Assembly: GCA_017443685.1 (NCBI GenBank)
Contig: JAFSYD010000048.1
Location: forward strand, 1-11,792
Direction of reading: 5' to 3'
Source of the DNA: Lachnospiraceae bacterium
Lineage (GTDB): Bacteria > Bacillota > Clostridia > Lachnospirales > Lachnospiraceae
DNA: 11,792 bases
A program made the position numbers and the translations under genes. The notes beneath the pieces are model-generated. The model was not told the origin of the DNA. It saw nothing but the letters and a program-made list of their open reading frames with translations, and did not search any database. This document shows, one piece after another, positions 1 through 6,188 of this stretch (position 1 is the first letter of the stretch; every line of letters begins with the position of its first letter).

Positions 1-131
1 TCCCCCACCTTCGCTTCCGGCCCGATCGTCTCAATGGAAATCCCGACCACCTGTGCCACCCTGCCCAAATGGTCATAATGCGTGTGATCAAGCACGGAGT
101 AGTATTTTCTGATATTCAACCCGTCTGCCAT
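1..131 (-). CDS. fliI: Flagellar export ATPase FliI, N-terminal 43 codons only (cut by window edge)
   Basis: The reading frame opens with ATG at 131 (MADGLNIRKYYSVL...) and continues to the window edge. It includes the stretch GRVAQVVGISIETIGPEAKVG, characteristic of the N-terminal beta-barrel of FliI and related F1-type ATPases, where a G-x-V-x-x-V-x-G-x-x-I-E-x-x-GP pattern is typical. FliI energises the flagellar type III export gate at the cytoplasmic membrane, together with FliH and FliJ. The Walker motifs lie outside the window. The start is chosen on homology. A GGGG run sits 5 nt before the ATG, and a better AAAGGAG lies about 22 nt upstream, too far for ideal spacing. The frame stays open 29 codons further to another ATG (about 218), but that has no ribosome binding site and adds a non-FliI-like sequence. 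It follows fliH after 103 nt containing a hairpin (see 173-213). Confidence 0.88.
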   Translation of the reverse strand, partial: MADGLNIRKYYSVLDHTHYDHLGRVAQVVGISIETIGPEAKVG

Positions 132-172
132 TTTATCCCCTGTCCCTGATAAGCTCCTTTGTGAAAGCAGCG

Positions 173-213
173 CAAACAGATACAAAAGGCAAAGGTTACA
201 AGAAACCCCTGCC
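173..213 (-). terminator. Terminator-like hairpin with U-rich tail between fliH and fliI (possible attenuator)
   Basis: In minus-strand RNA, GGCAGGGGUU (213-204) can pair with AACCUUUGCC (197-188) as ten continuous base pairs, two of them G-U, around a 6-nt loop. It is followed immediately by UUUUGUAUCUGUUU (187-174). The plus-strand RNA would have two A-C mismatches in place of the G-U pairs, so the stem is better in the direction of the operon. It lies between fliH (stop 235) and fliI (start 131), and I see no convincing promoter between it and fliI. It may therefore be a partial terminator that lowers fliI expression, or an mRNA-end-stabilising hairpin after processing. The U-tract is interrupted, so efficiency is uncertain. 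Confidence 0.5.
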
Positions 214-234
214 TCCATACGAACACATTTACGG

Positions 235-1218
235 TCAAACCATACTGAGTGCGCGGATGTCCTTTATCAGATTGGAAAGCTGCACATCCATTCCGCAATC
301 ATAGACGCCGCCGTCTGTCTCGATCTGACACTGCTCCGGCGTAAGCAGAGGATCCCGCACAATATCCAGCTCGATCCCGGAACCGAGCTTTTCCTTTAAC
401 GCTTCCTTCTGCTCATTTAATACTGCAAAATTCTCGTCATTGACACGGATCATAAAAACCTTGCTTGACGGAGAATTCGTCACCACATTATCCACGAGAT
501 GAACGATGATCTCTTTCTTGTCGTAGAATTCGATCGCGAACACCTTGCTGACGATATCACAGACAACATCGCAGAGCCGCTCTTCCATTCCGGTCTCCCG
601 CGCGGCAAAATCCGCTTCCATCGCACTTTGCTTTGCGTTTAATTCCGCCGTCTTCGCGGCAAGCTCTTCCTGTGCCTTTTCGCTGCCCGCGGCATACCCG
701 GCCTGTTCGCCGGCCGCATAGGCATCGTCCTTCATTTTGGCAGCCTGTTCGGTCGCCTCATCGAGAATCCCGCTTGCCTGCACCTCCGCCTCGGCAATGA
801 TCTTATCGGCCCTGGCTTTCGCATCCGCAAGTATCTTCTCACTCTCTGCTGCAGCGGCAGCCGCGATCTCCTCGGGATCAGGCTCCTCTTCCTCGGGCTC
901 AGGCTCCGGCTCCGGTTCGTCCGATAGCATTCCGTCCGAATGCACATACAGCAGCGGATTGCCGTCAAAATCCGTCGGGATGAGATAATTCCCCGCCTCA
1001 TCCGTCGGAAGGATCGGAAGTCCTTCCTCGTCCACATCCAGATTCTCTAAAAACTCATCTACCCGGCGTCCCAATTCCTCCTGACGCCGTTTTTCCATTT
1101 GCTCGTTGTAGCGTTCGATCGCGGCGCTGATCCTGTCATTCGAATCGATGATATGTCTGCTGTCCGCATCCTCCGGCACAACCTGCCCTTTAAACACGCT
1201 ATACAACGAGGTCGTCAC
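235..1218 (-). CDS. fliH: Flagellar assembly protein FliH (negative regulator/partner of FliI ATPase)
   Basis: FliH binds FliI as a dimer in the cytoplasm, restrains its ATPase activity and links it to the C-ring and export gate. Visible parts, numbered from the GTG start: an N-terminal segment beginning near MTTSLYSVFKG; an acidic, proline-rich linker at about 55-118 with EPEPEPEPEEEE; an alanine-rich coiled coil at about 119-215; a GEQAGYAAG patch (G170, G174, G178) matching the GxxxG repeats of FliH; and a C-terminal domain at about 215-327 that binds FliI. I prefer GTG at 1218 because AGAGG lies 5 nt upstream, giving a 20-nt overlap with fliG. ATG at 1251 would add 11 residues but its AGAGG directly abuts the ATG. 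At 327 residues it is about 100 longer than B. subtilis or E. coli FliH, and the excess is the linker. It contains no tryptophan, so the FliN-binding N-terminal Trp residues known from enterobacteria are absent. Confidence 0.88.
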   Translation of the reverse strand: MTTSLYSVFKGQVVPEDADSRHIIDSNDRISAAIERYNEQMEKRRQEELGRRVDEFLENLDVDEEGLPILPTDEAGNYLIPTDFDGNPLLYVHSDGMLSDEPEPEPEPEEEEPDPEEIAAAAAAESEKILADAKARADKIIAEAEVQASGILDEATEQAAKMKDDAYAAGEQAGYAAGSEKAQEELAAKTAELNAKQSAMEADFAARETGMEERLCDVVCDIVSKVFAIEFYDKKEIIVHLVDNVVTNSPSSKVFMIRVNDENFAVLNEQKEALKEKLGSGIELDIVRDPLLTPEQCQIETDGGVYDCGMDVQLSNLIKDIRALSMV

Positions 1219-2251
1219 CTCCGCCTCTCGAAACGATGATCTCGGATGCATCCTCTAACTTGCGGATAATTCCAACGATCTTCTGCTGCGCTTCCTCCAC
1301 GTCCTTCATTCGTACCGGACCGGAGAACTCCATATCTTCGCGGATCATCGCTGACAAACGCGAAGACATATTCCGCAGCACGGCGTCCTGAACCTCTTCG
1401 TTCGAGCCCTTCAACGCGATCGTAAGGTCGGCGTTCTCCACATCGCGCAGCACGCGCTGGATCGAACGGTCGTCCAACAGAAGGATATCTTCGAATACGA
1501 ACATCTTCTTGCGGATCTCTTCGGAAAGCTCCGGCTCCTCGACTTCGAGGGTCTCCATGATGCGCTTTTCCGTACCACGGTCGACCGCGTTCAAGATCGC
1601 GACTACCGCATCGACACCGCCGGCCGATGTATAATCCTGATTGATCAGGGATGATAACTTTCGCTCCAGCACCCGCTCCACCTCTTTGATCACTTCCGGT
1701 GACGTCCGGTCCATTAACGCAATACGCTTGGCTACGTCCGCCTGCTTTTCCGGGGTCAGGGCACCAAGAATCATCGACGCCTGTGCCGGTGCCAGATAGG
1801 ACAGAATCATCGCGATCGTCTGCGGATGCTCGTCCTGGATGAAGTTTAACACCTGAGCCGGTTCCGTTTTCCGGATGAACTCGAACGGACGCACCTGCAG
1901 GGAGGCCGTCAGCTTCGTGATGACGCTCTGCGCCTTCTCGTCGCCCAAAGCCTTCTCCAAAAGCTCTTTCGCATAACCGATACCACCTTCGGCAATATAC
2001 TGCTGTGCCAGGCAGACCTGGTAAAACTCGTTGATGACCGCATCCTTGACCTCGGGCGAAATGCTCCGGGTATTCGCGATCTCAAGCGTCAGCTCCTCGA
2101 TCTCGTCTTCTTTTAAATGCTTAAAAATGTCCGCTGACCGTTCCGGTCCTAAGGTGATCAGAAGGATCGCCGCCTTCTGCACGCCGGAATAGCCCTCTAA
2201 TGCTGCCGAATAATCTTCTGCTTCCGCAGCCGCCATTGCGATATCTGCCAT
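1199..2251 (-). CDS. fliG: Flagellar motor switch protein FliG
   Basis: FliG sits on the cytoplasmic face of the MS ring, couples to MotA for torque generation, and contacts FliM for direction switching. The 350-residue product has the full three-domain layout: N-terminal FliF-binding domain (about 20-115, from SGVQKAAILLITLGPERSADIFKHL-type sequence), middle domain with the conserved EHPQT motif at 141-145 and a GG turn near 211, the hinge motif MFVF at 250-253, and the C-terminal torque domain. The last contains DDRSIQRVLR (260-269), a charged helix around 285-310, and the conserved ending SRGGGDDLVV. The N-terminus carries roughly 18 extra Ala-rich residues compared with a minimal FliG. 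The gene starts 5 nt after the fliF stop with only a weak GGGG ribosome binding site, suggesting translational coupling to fliF. It overlaps the fliH start. Confidence 0.97.
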   Translation of the reverse strand: MADIAMAAAEAEDYSAALEGYSGVQKAAILLITLGPERSADIFKHLKEDEIEELTLEIANTRSISPEVKDAVINEFYQVCLAQQYIAEGGIGYAKELLEKALGDEKAQSVITKLTASLQVRPFEFIRKTEPAQVLNFIQDEHPQTIAMILSYLAPAQASMILGALTPEKQADVAKRIALMDRTSPEVIKEVERVLERKLSSLINQDYTSAGGVDAVVAILNAVDRGTEKRIMETLEVEEPELSEEIRKKMFVFEDILLLDDRSIQRVLRDVENADLTIALKGSNEEVQDAVLRNMSSRLSAMIREDMEFSGPVRMKDVEEAQQKIVGIIRKLEDASEIIVSRGGGDDLVV

Positions 2252-2256
2252 AGCTT

Positions 2257-3909
2257 TTAACCCCAGTCTTCATTCAGCCAGTTCCGCAGCAGCGCCGCTG
2301 CCGCCTCCGGCTTCTCTTCCACAAACTTCTCGATCACGATGCGTGCTTCACTCTTGTCGGAGTAGCTGATATCCTCTAAGGACTCGCCCTCAAGAGCCGC
2401 TTCCTCATCCGCTTTCTGCTGCTGTTCGATCAGATCCTCCACCGTAACTTCCTCTGCAACCGCTTCCTCTTCCTGCTTCCGCAAGGACATAAATACCACG
2501 AAGCCAAGCATGATGAAGATCAGGACTGCCAATACGATCTGGATGATATCCGTGATCGAACGCGAGCTTCCTTCCGAATACTGGAACATCGGAACGTCGT
2601 ACGAGAGGATCGATACATTCGCCCGCGGGAAGCCTGTCGCGTTCGCAACCGCAACAAATACCTCCTCCGGCACCTCCTTTACCACCTGATCCTTGTTCTG
2701 CTGGACGAACTCGTCAAAGGTCATTTCCTCTAACTGACCGGCAGCCTTCAGCTGATCTTCATTATAGATCACATTGTTGTATGCGACAACCGAAATGGAG
2801 GATGTTTCGTAATTAACAACGCCGATCTCGCCTTCCTTTGTCGTGATCGTTTCACTTGGAAGGTAGTCGTCGATCGTCTCACTGGAGGATGTCGTATACG
2901 AGCCGGTATCTTCTATAACATAAGTCTCATCATCATTCGAGTCCGTTCCGGGCGTACCGCCGACACCGTTAACCGTCGTCGAGGCCCGCTCTTCATGCAG
3001 ATCCAGATACCCCTGCGTCTGTCCCTCATCCACATAGTAATGATAATCCACCGAGCTTGTCGTGTCAAAATTCATTACGAGATTGATGCCGACTTCTACA
3101 TTATCGTACATCGCGCGGGAACCGTCATTCGTCGAAAAGACCTTTTTGACCTCGTCAGCGATCTTCTTTTCGCGCGAACGTCTGAGCTGTTCGTTCTTCG
3201 ATGCCGTCTCCGAAGCAAGCTCCTCATAGGTGGCTTCCTCCCCGCCGACAAAAAGCGTATTCCCGTTATTATCCAGGATCGTAATGTTGTTGGTGTCGTC
3301 GTTCCCGAGCCCTGTCGCGATGTATTTCGCGATCCCCTGCGCCATCTTCAGCGTCATAAGAGACGGATCTTCCAATTCCAGGATCACATTCGCATATGCA
3401 TCCTGCTCATTCGCGATCAGCGTCCCGTCATCATCGGGGATCGACAGCGTTACCTCCGCGTGGTTGACATTGGATAAGGTCTCAAGATGCTTTTGGAACT
3501 TCTCTTCGAGGTAGACCTTGTATTTCTTCTGCTTATCCGCTTCCGTCGTGGAAAAGCTGCCGTCGAGTACATCATCGATCGAATAACCGTTCGCCGGGAT
3601 CTCGTTGACGCCGAGCAGGATGCTCGCCGCCGCCTCGTCCTTCTTGTTGATCGTATAAGTCATCCCGTCATCGCTTCGCTTGTAGGCGATCCCGTCCCCT
3701 TCGAGCAGGTTCTGGATCGTCTGCGACTGCTCCGCCGTCTCCGCTGTAACCAGAGTAACCATCGTCGGACGTGTCATAACGAACGCCAAAATACCGCCCG
3801 CGATCACGACGACGCTTATGGCGGATATGATCAGGATCTTCGAACGACGGGTGAGTCCGCCCCACCATTCCAAAAAGCGCTGTAACAGCTGCTGCACTCG
3901 TTCCGGCAT
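2257..3909 (-). CDS. fliF: Flagellar MS-ring protein FliF
   Basis: FliF multimerises in the cytoplasmic membrane to form the MS ring, the foundation of the basal body and housing of the export gate. The 550-residue product has the expected topology: a short cytoplasmic N-terminus, a first membrane helix at about 24-46, a large extracytoplasmic part with ring-building motifs (including a YKVYLEEKFQKHLETLSNV-like stretch near 130-148), a Ser/Thr/Asp-rich linker at about 305-360 corresponding to the beta-collar region, a second membrane helix at about 454-476, and a cytoplasmic tail. The tail ends with a conserved FliG-binding helix, EKPEAAAALLRNWLNEDWG (532-550). Start ATG at 3909 has AGGGAG 8 nt upstream. 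The gene is separated from fliE by 52 nt and from fliG by 5 nt. No truncation or frameshift is seen. Confidence 0.97.
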   Translation of the reverse strand: MPERVQQLLQRFLEWWGGLTRRSKILIISAISVVVIAGGILAFVMTRPTMVTLVTAETAEQSQTIQNLLEGDGIAYKRSDDGMTYTINKKDEAAASILLGVNEIPANGYSIDDVLDGSFSTTEADKQKKYKVYLEEKFQKHLETLSNVNHAEVTLSIPDDDGTLIANEQDAYANVILELEDPSLMTLKMAQGIAKYIATGLGNDDTNNITILDNNGNTLFVGGEEATYEELASETASKNEQLRRSREKKIADEVKKVFSTNDGSRAMYDNVEVGINLVMNFDTTSSVDYHYYVDEGQTQGYLDLHEERASTTVNGVGGTPGTDSNDDETYVIEDTGSYTTSSSETIDDYLPSETITTKEGEIGVVNYETSSISVVAYNNVIYNEDQLKAAGQLEEMTFDEFVQQNKDQVVKEVPEEVFVAVANATGFPRANVSILSYDVPMFQYSEGSSRSITDIIQIVLAVLIFIMLGFVVFMSLRKQEEEAVAEEVTVEDLIEQQQKADEEAALEGESLEDISYSDKSEARIVIEKFVEEKPEAAAALLRNWLNEDWG

Positions 3910-3961
3910 TGTAAGTTCTCCCTTTTGTGCTTTCTTTTACTGCTTAATCACCTTTATGCGA

Positions 3962-4288
3962 TCAGATCTGCGTCTGCATAATGGAGTTATATGCCTCTAA
4001 AAACCGGTCCCGCACCGCAGTCGTATACTGCAGCGCGATCGAAGCCTTCTGTTCCGCGACGAAAAGATCGTGAGAATTCTGCGCGTAACCGAGCTCAAAC
4101 TTGATCTCTTCCATCTGCGCCTTATTCTGCAATGTGTTCGTATCACGGATCAGACCCATCGCGGAATCCAAGACTGTCTGAAAGTCTTCTCCTTCATGGC
4201 TTCCGCCCAACTGGGCCGACTTCGGTGCCGGCTGGGGCATCGTTTTATAAAGTCCGCTGATATCAGCAATCTGCAACAATTGGTCCAT
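3962..4288 (-). CDS. fliE: Flagellar hook-basal body complex protein FliE
   Basis: FliE is a small exported protein that joins the MS ring to the proximal rod and is needed early for export of rod and hook proteins. The 108-residue product has a variable N-terminal 30 residues, then F-x-x-V-L-D-S-A-M near 36-45. The conserved C-terminal half includes QMEEIKFELGYAQNSHDLFVAEQKAS-type sequence and a final helix resembling TTAVRDRFLEAYNSIMQTQI, the hallmark of the family. Length is normal for FliE (about 100-110). Start ATG at 4288 is preceded by AAAGGAG with 6-nt spacing. It lies 24 nt after flgC and 52 nt before fliF, consistent with one transcript. Confidence 0.95.
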   Translation of the reverse strand: MDQLLQIADISGLYKTMPQPAPKSAQLGGSHEGEDFQTVLDSAMGLIRDTNTLQNKAQMEEIKFELGYAQNSHDLFVAEQKASIALQYTTAVRDRFLEAYNSIMQTQI

Positions 4289-4312
4289 TTACCGCTCCTT
4301 TAAGACTTGCCC

Positions 4313-4759
4313 TTATGACTGCCCGATGGAAATGCCCCGCGTCGTCATCTCTTTTAACGCGTTAAACGCGGTCACATTTGCCTGATACGCACGCGACGCA
4401 TCGATCAGGTTCGTCATTTCCGTGACGGTGTTCACGTTCGGCATCGTTACATAGCCGTTCTCATCCGCGTCCGGATGCGAGGGATCGTACTCCATAATGT
4501 ACTCCGTCTCGGTATCCTCATAGATGCGGCGGACACGCACACCGTTGCCCTTATAGGACTTCATATAACTGTCCAATGTCGCGGCGAAAGACGGGTTCAG
4601 ATACTTTTCCTGGAACTGGACGACCTTGCGTGTATAAGGACCGCCCTCCTGCGTCCGCGTCGTATTGACGTTCGCGAGATTCTCCGCGATCGTATCCATA
4701 CGGAGCCGCTGTGCCGTCATTCCGGATGCCGATATGTCAAAATTCTGAAACAGCGCCAT
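4313..4759 (-). CDS. flgC: Flagellar basal-body rod protein FlgC
   Basis: FlgC is a proximal-rod subunit exported by the flagellar type III system. The 148-residue protein shows the rod/hook family signature in its N-terminal helix (SASGMTAQRLRMDTIAENLANVNT, about 11-34). A middle segment with GVRVRRIYEDTE follows (about 72-83). Then comes the C-terminal FlgC signature: YVTMPNVNTVTEMTNLIDASRAYQAN-type sequence, a helix with FNALKEM, and an ending in GISIGQS. Length matches the family. The start ATG at 4759 has an excellent AAGGAGGGGG Shine-Dalgarno 6 nt upstream, overlapping the flgB stop codon. The gap to flgB is only 14 nt, so the pair is probably translated in a coupled way to give matched rod components. 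Confidence 0.97.
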   Translation of the reverse strand: MALFQNFDISASGMTAQRLRMDTIAENLANVNTTRTQEGGPYTRKVVQFQEKYLNPSFAATLDSYMKSYKGNGVRVRRIYEDTETEYIMEYDPSHPDADENGYVTMPNVNTVTEMTNLIDASRAYQANVTAFNALKEMTTRGISIGQS

Positions 4760-4773
4760 AACTTACCCCCTCC

Positions 4774-5163
4774 TTACTTGATAACCGTCTTAAACCGGGC
4801 AAACTCCATATTCATCGCCGTGGTAAGCGTCTGATACCGAAGCTGCTCGGAGGCAAGCTCAACGTTCTCCGTGTCGGGATCCACGTTGTTCTTGTCGATC
4901 CGATAAGAGTAATGCGCATGATCCGTGTACACCTCGGGATCCACATCATCCAGATCCATATGGCGCACCGCATCATCGATCGAATTGTATTTGATGCGCA
5001 TGATCTCCTCTTCCAGCGCGGATGCAAAATCAATGTCCTTACGCTTGTACGTCGGAGTGGTGGCGTTCGCGATGTTGTTGGCGATCACGGTCTCCCGCTT
5101 CCAGCTGACATCCATCGCTTTGTCTAACACATTGACATAATCAAAAGCATTGGAACGAAGCAT
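4774..5163 (-). CDS. flgB: Flagellar basal-body rod protein FlgB
   Basis: FlgB is the proximal-rod subunit closest to the MS ring and the first gene of the flagellar operon here. The 129-residue product has the conserved N-terminal rod helix followed by the signature IANNIANATTPTYKRKDIDF (about 26-45; the family pattern is ANN-x-AN-x-x-TP-x-Y-K-x-x-x-x-F). Its C-terminal helix is of the type ENVELASEQLRYQTLTTAMN, where FlgB proteins carry an NVxLExE-like motif. Length is typical. ATG at 5163 is preceded by a very strong AGGAGGGAG site about 8 nt upstream, the strongest in the window, as expected for the first gene of an operon with its own promoter (5197-5225). Confidence 0.96.
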   Translation of the reverse strand: MLRSNAFDYVNVLDKAMDVSWKRETVIANNIANATTPTYKRKDIDFASALEEEIMRIKYNSIDDAVRHMDLDDVDPEVYTDHAHYSYRIDKNNVDPDTENVELASEQLRYQTLTTAMNMEFARFKTVIK

Positions 5164-5196
5164 TCTTAAACTCCCTCCTCTTTCGTCTTACAAGTT

Positions 5197-5225
5197 ATTA
5201 TAGTTACAATCTGCTAAAAACACAA
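5197..5225 (-). promoter_or_regulatory. Probable sigma-A-type promoter of the flagellar operon (upstream of flgB)
   Basis: A perfect -10 hexamer TATAAT (5202-5197) is separated by 17 nt from TTGTGT (5225-5220), a 3-of-6 match to the -35 consensus. The start of transcription would be near 5190, about 27 nt before the flgB ATG and just ahead of its strong ribosome binding site. Two A-runs in the sense direction (5234-5229 and 5254-5248), about two helical turns apart, lie just upstream and could act as an UP element. A weaker alternative pair lies further upstream: TTGTAA (5298-5293), 17-nt spacer, TATATC (5275-5270). I saw no sigma-D (flagellar sigma) promoter of the TAAA-N15-GCCGATAT type. 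Confidence 0.6.
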
Positions 5226-5234
5226 GCCTTTTTT

Positions 5235-5248
5235 ACACGATATTGTGT
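5235..5248. promoter_or_regulatory. Imperfect palindrome upstream of the flgB promoter (possible operator)
   Basis: ACACGATATTGTGT is a 14-bp palindrome with one mismatched pair of positions (5 and 10). It is flanked by T6 and T7 runs on the plus strand. It ends 10 bp upstream of the proposed -35 element, a position suited to an activator or repressor site. It does not resemble a CodY box. No regulator can be named from the sequence, and AT-rich intergenic DNA produces such palindromes by chance fairly often. Confidence 0.3.
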
Positions 5249-5347
5249 TTTTTTACATAACAGGTACAAGATATATTGTTGTATCCGGTATCTTACAACC
5301 GCTGCCGCCTCTGTAAGGATCCTATGGAAAATCACTCTTTTAACACG

Positions 5348-5375
5348 AAAAGGAGCTGCTTTTGCAACTCCCTTT
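5348..5375 (-). terminator. Hairpin downstream of codY, probable intrinsic terminator
   Basis: In minus-strand RNA AAAGGGAGUUGC (5375-5364) pairs with GCAGCUCCUUUU (5359-5348) as twelve continuous base pairs including two G-U pairs, closed by an AAAA loop. The stem ends in a U4 run, but the sequence beyond it (CGUGUUAAAAG) is not a long U-tract, so termination may be partial. It begins about 31 nt after the codY stop codon (5406-5408) and lies before the flgB promoter. It therefore probably separates the comM-dprA-topA-codY transcript from the flagellar operon. The rest of the 242-nt codY-flgB gap holds the flgB promoter and the palindrome. Confidence 0.55.
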
Positions 5376-5405
5376 ACAAAAAGATCATCCATGTACGTTA
5401 TAACG

Positions 5406-6188
5406 TTATCCTTCGCCTTTACCGCTAAGCAAAGCAAGCTCATCAAAAATAAATTCGTTGCGCACCTTAATGTAGGTTCCCTTCATCCCCGCAGACTTTG
5501 ACTCGATCACGTCCGCGCTGATGAGCTTATGCAGGGCATTGACGATCACCGAACGTGTGATGCCCGCGCGATCCGCGATCTTCGATGCGACAAGCAGGCC
5601 TTCCGAACCGGAAAGCTCCGTAAACACCTCCGCCACCGCTTCCTGCTCCGTGAGGGAGAGTGTCTGCAAAGCACTTTTGGCAATGTGCTTCTTGCGATCC
5701 TCCTCTGCCGTCTCCTCGTTGACGGAGCGGAGCATTTCAAGACCTACCACCGTGCAGCCGTATTCGCAGAGAATGATATCGTCAATTCCGTACGGTTCGT
5801 CCTGCCGGTATACGAACAGCGTACCGAAACGTTCACCCGCAATGTTGATCGGCGTAATGATCGCAAAGAAACCCGCGATCTCTTCCTTTGCAAAGCCGAG
5901 CGTCTCTAAGTTCACGTTCTCTTTGGTGGAGAGAACCGAAAGCAGCCGCTCGTTCATCGCGGCATCCAGAAAGCCGCCCACCTCTTCTACCATCATACCC
6001 GCAATGTCGCCGACAAGCATATCATGTGAGAGCCCTAAGAGTTTTCCTTTTTTGCTTATCACAAGAACACTCGACGAAAGCGTCTGTGTCAGTACCGAAC
6101 AGATATCATTGAACACGACCTTCGAGGAATTGTTATTATGCAAAAGCATGCCGATCTTACGCGTTTTATCCAGCAGTTCGACGCTCAC
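5406..6188 (-). CDS. codY: GTP-sensing/nutrient-responsive global transcriptional regulator CodY
   Basis: CodY is a dimeric DNA-binding protein that in Bacillota represses or activates metabolic, competence and motility genes in response to branched-chain amino acids and GTP. The 260-residue product has the family start MSVELLDKTRKIG, an N-terminal GAF-type effector domain (about 1-155, ending in EYGCTVVGLEML) and the C-terminal winged helix. The latter includes ASKIADRAGITRSVIVNALH (201-220) followed by a GMKGTYIKV wing (234-242). This helix-turn-helix is nearly identical to the well-studied CodY proteins, so DNA specificity is probably conserved. The effector domain is much less conserved: the positions of B. 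subtilis Arg61 and the Phe98-Pro99-Val100 loop do not match by eye. Start is GTG at 6188, overlapping the topA stop by 4 nt (GTGA) with only a weak AGGA site, indicating translational coupling to topA. Confidence 0.95.
   Translation of the reverse strand: MSVELLDKTRKIGMLLHNNNSSKVVFNDICSVLTQTLSSSVLVISKKGKLLGLSHDMLVGDIAGMMVEEVGGFLDAAMNERLLSVLSTKENVNLETLGFAKEEIAGFFAIITPINIAGERFGTLFVYRQDEPYGIDDIILCEYGCTVVGLEMLRSVNEETAEEDRKKHIAKSALQTLSLTEQEAVAEVFTELSGSEGLLVASKIADRAGITRSVIVNALHKLISADVIESKSAGMKGTYIKVRNEFIFDELALLSGKGEG

Noticed and set aside
737..988. Plus-strand open frame with long Ser, Ala and Gly runs
   Set aside because: It is the opposite-strand shadow of the acidic and alanine-rich part of fliH; the low complexity comes from the fliH codons.
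5300..5347. Possible CodY box upstream of flgB (partial match to AATTTTCWGAAAATT)
   Set aside because: The best match I could find, around GATTTTCCATAGGAT, agrees at only about 8 of 15 positions.
5395..5406. Perfect 12-bp palindrome ACGTTATAACGT at the codY stop codon
   Set aside because: About three perfect 12-bp palindromes are expected by chance in a window of this size, and no related site was seen near a promoter.
5204..5446. An 80-codon minus-strand open frame in the codY-flgB gap
   Set aside because: It starts inside codY, has no ribosome binding site, crosses the codY terminator and the flgB promoter, and its sequence resembles no family I know.
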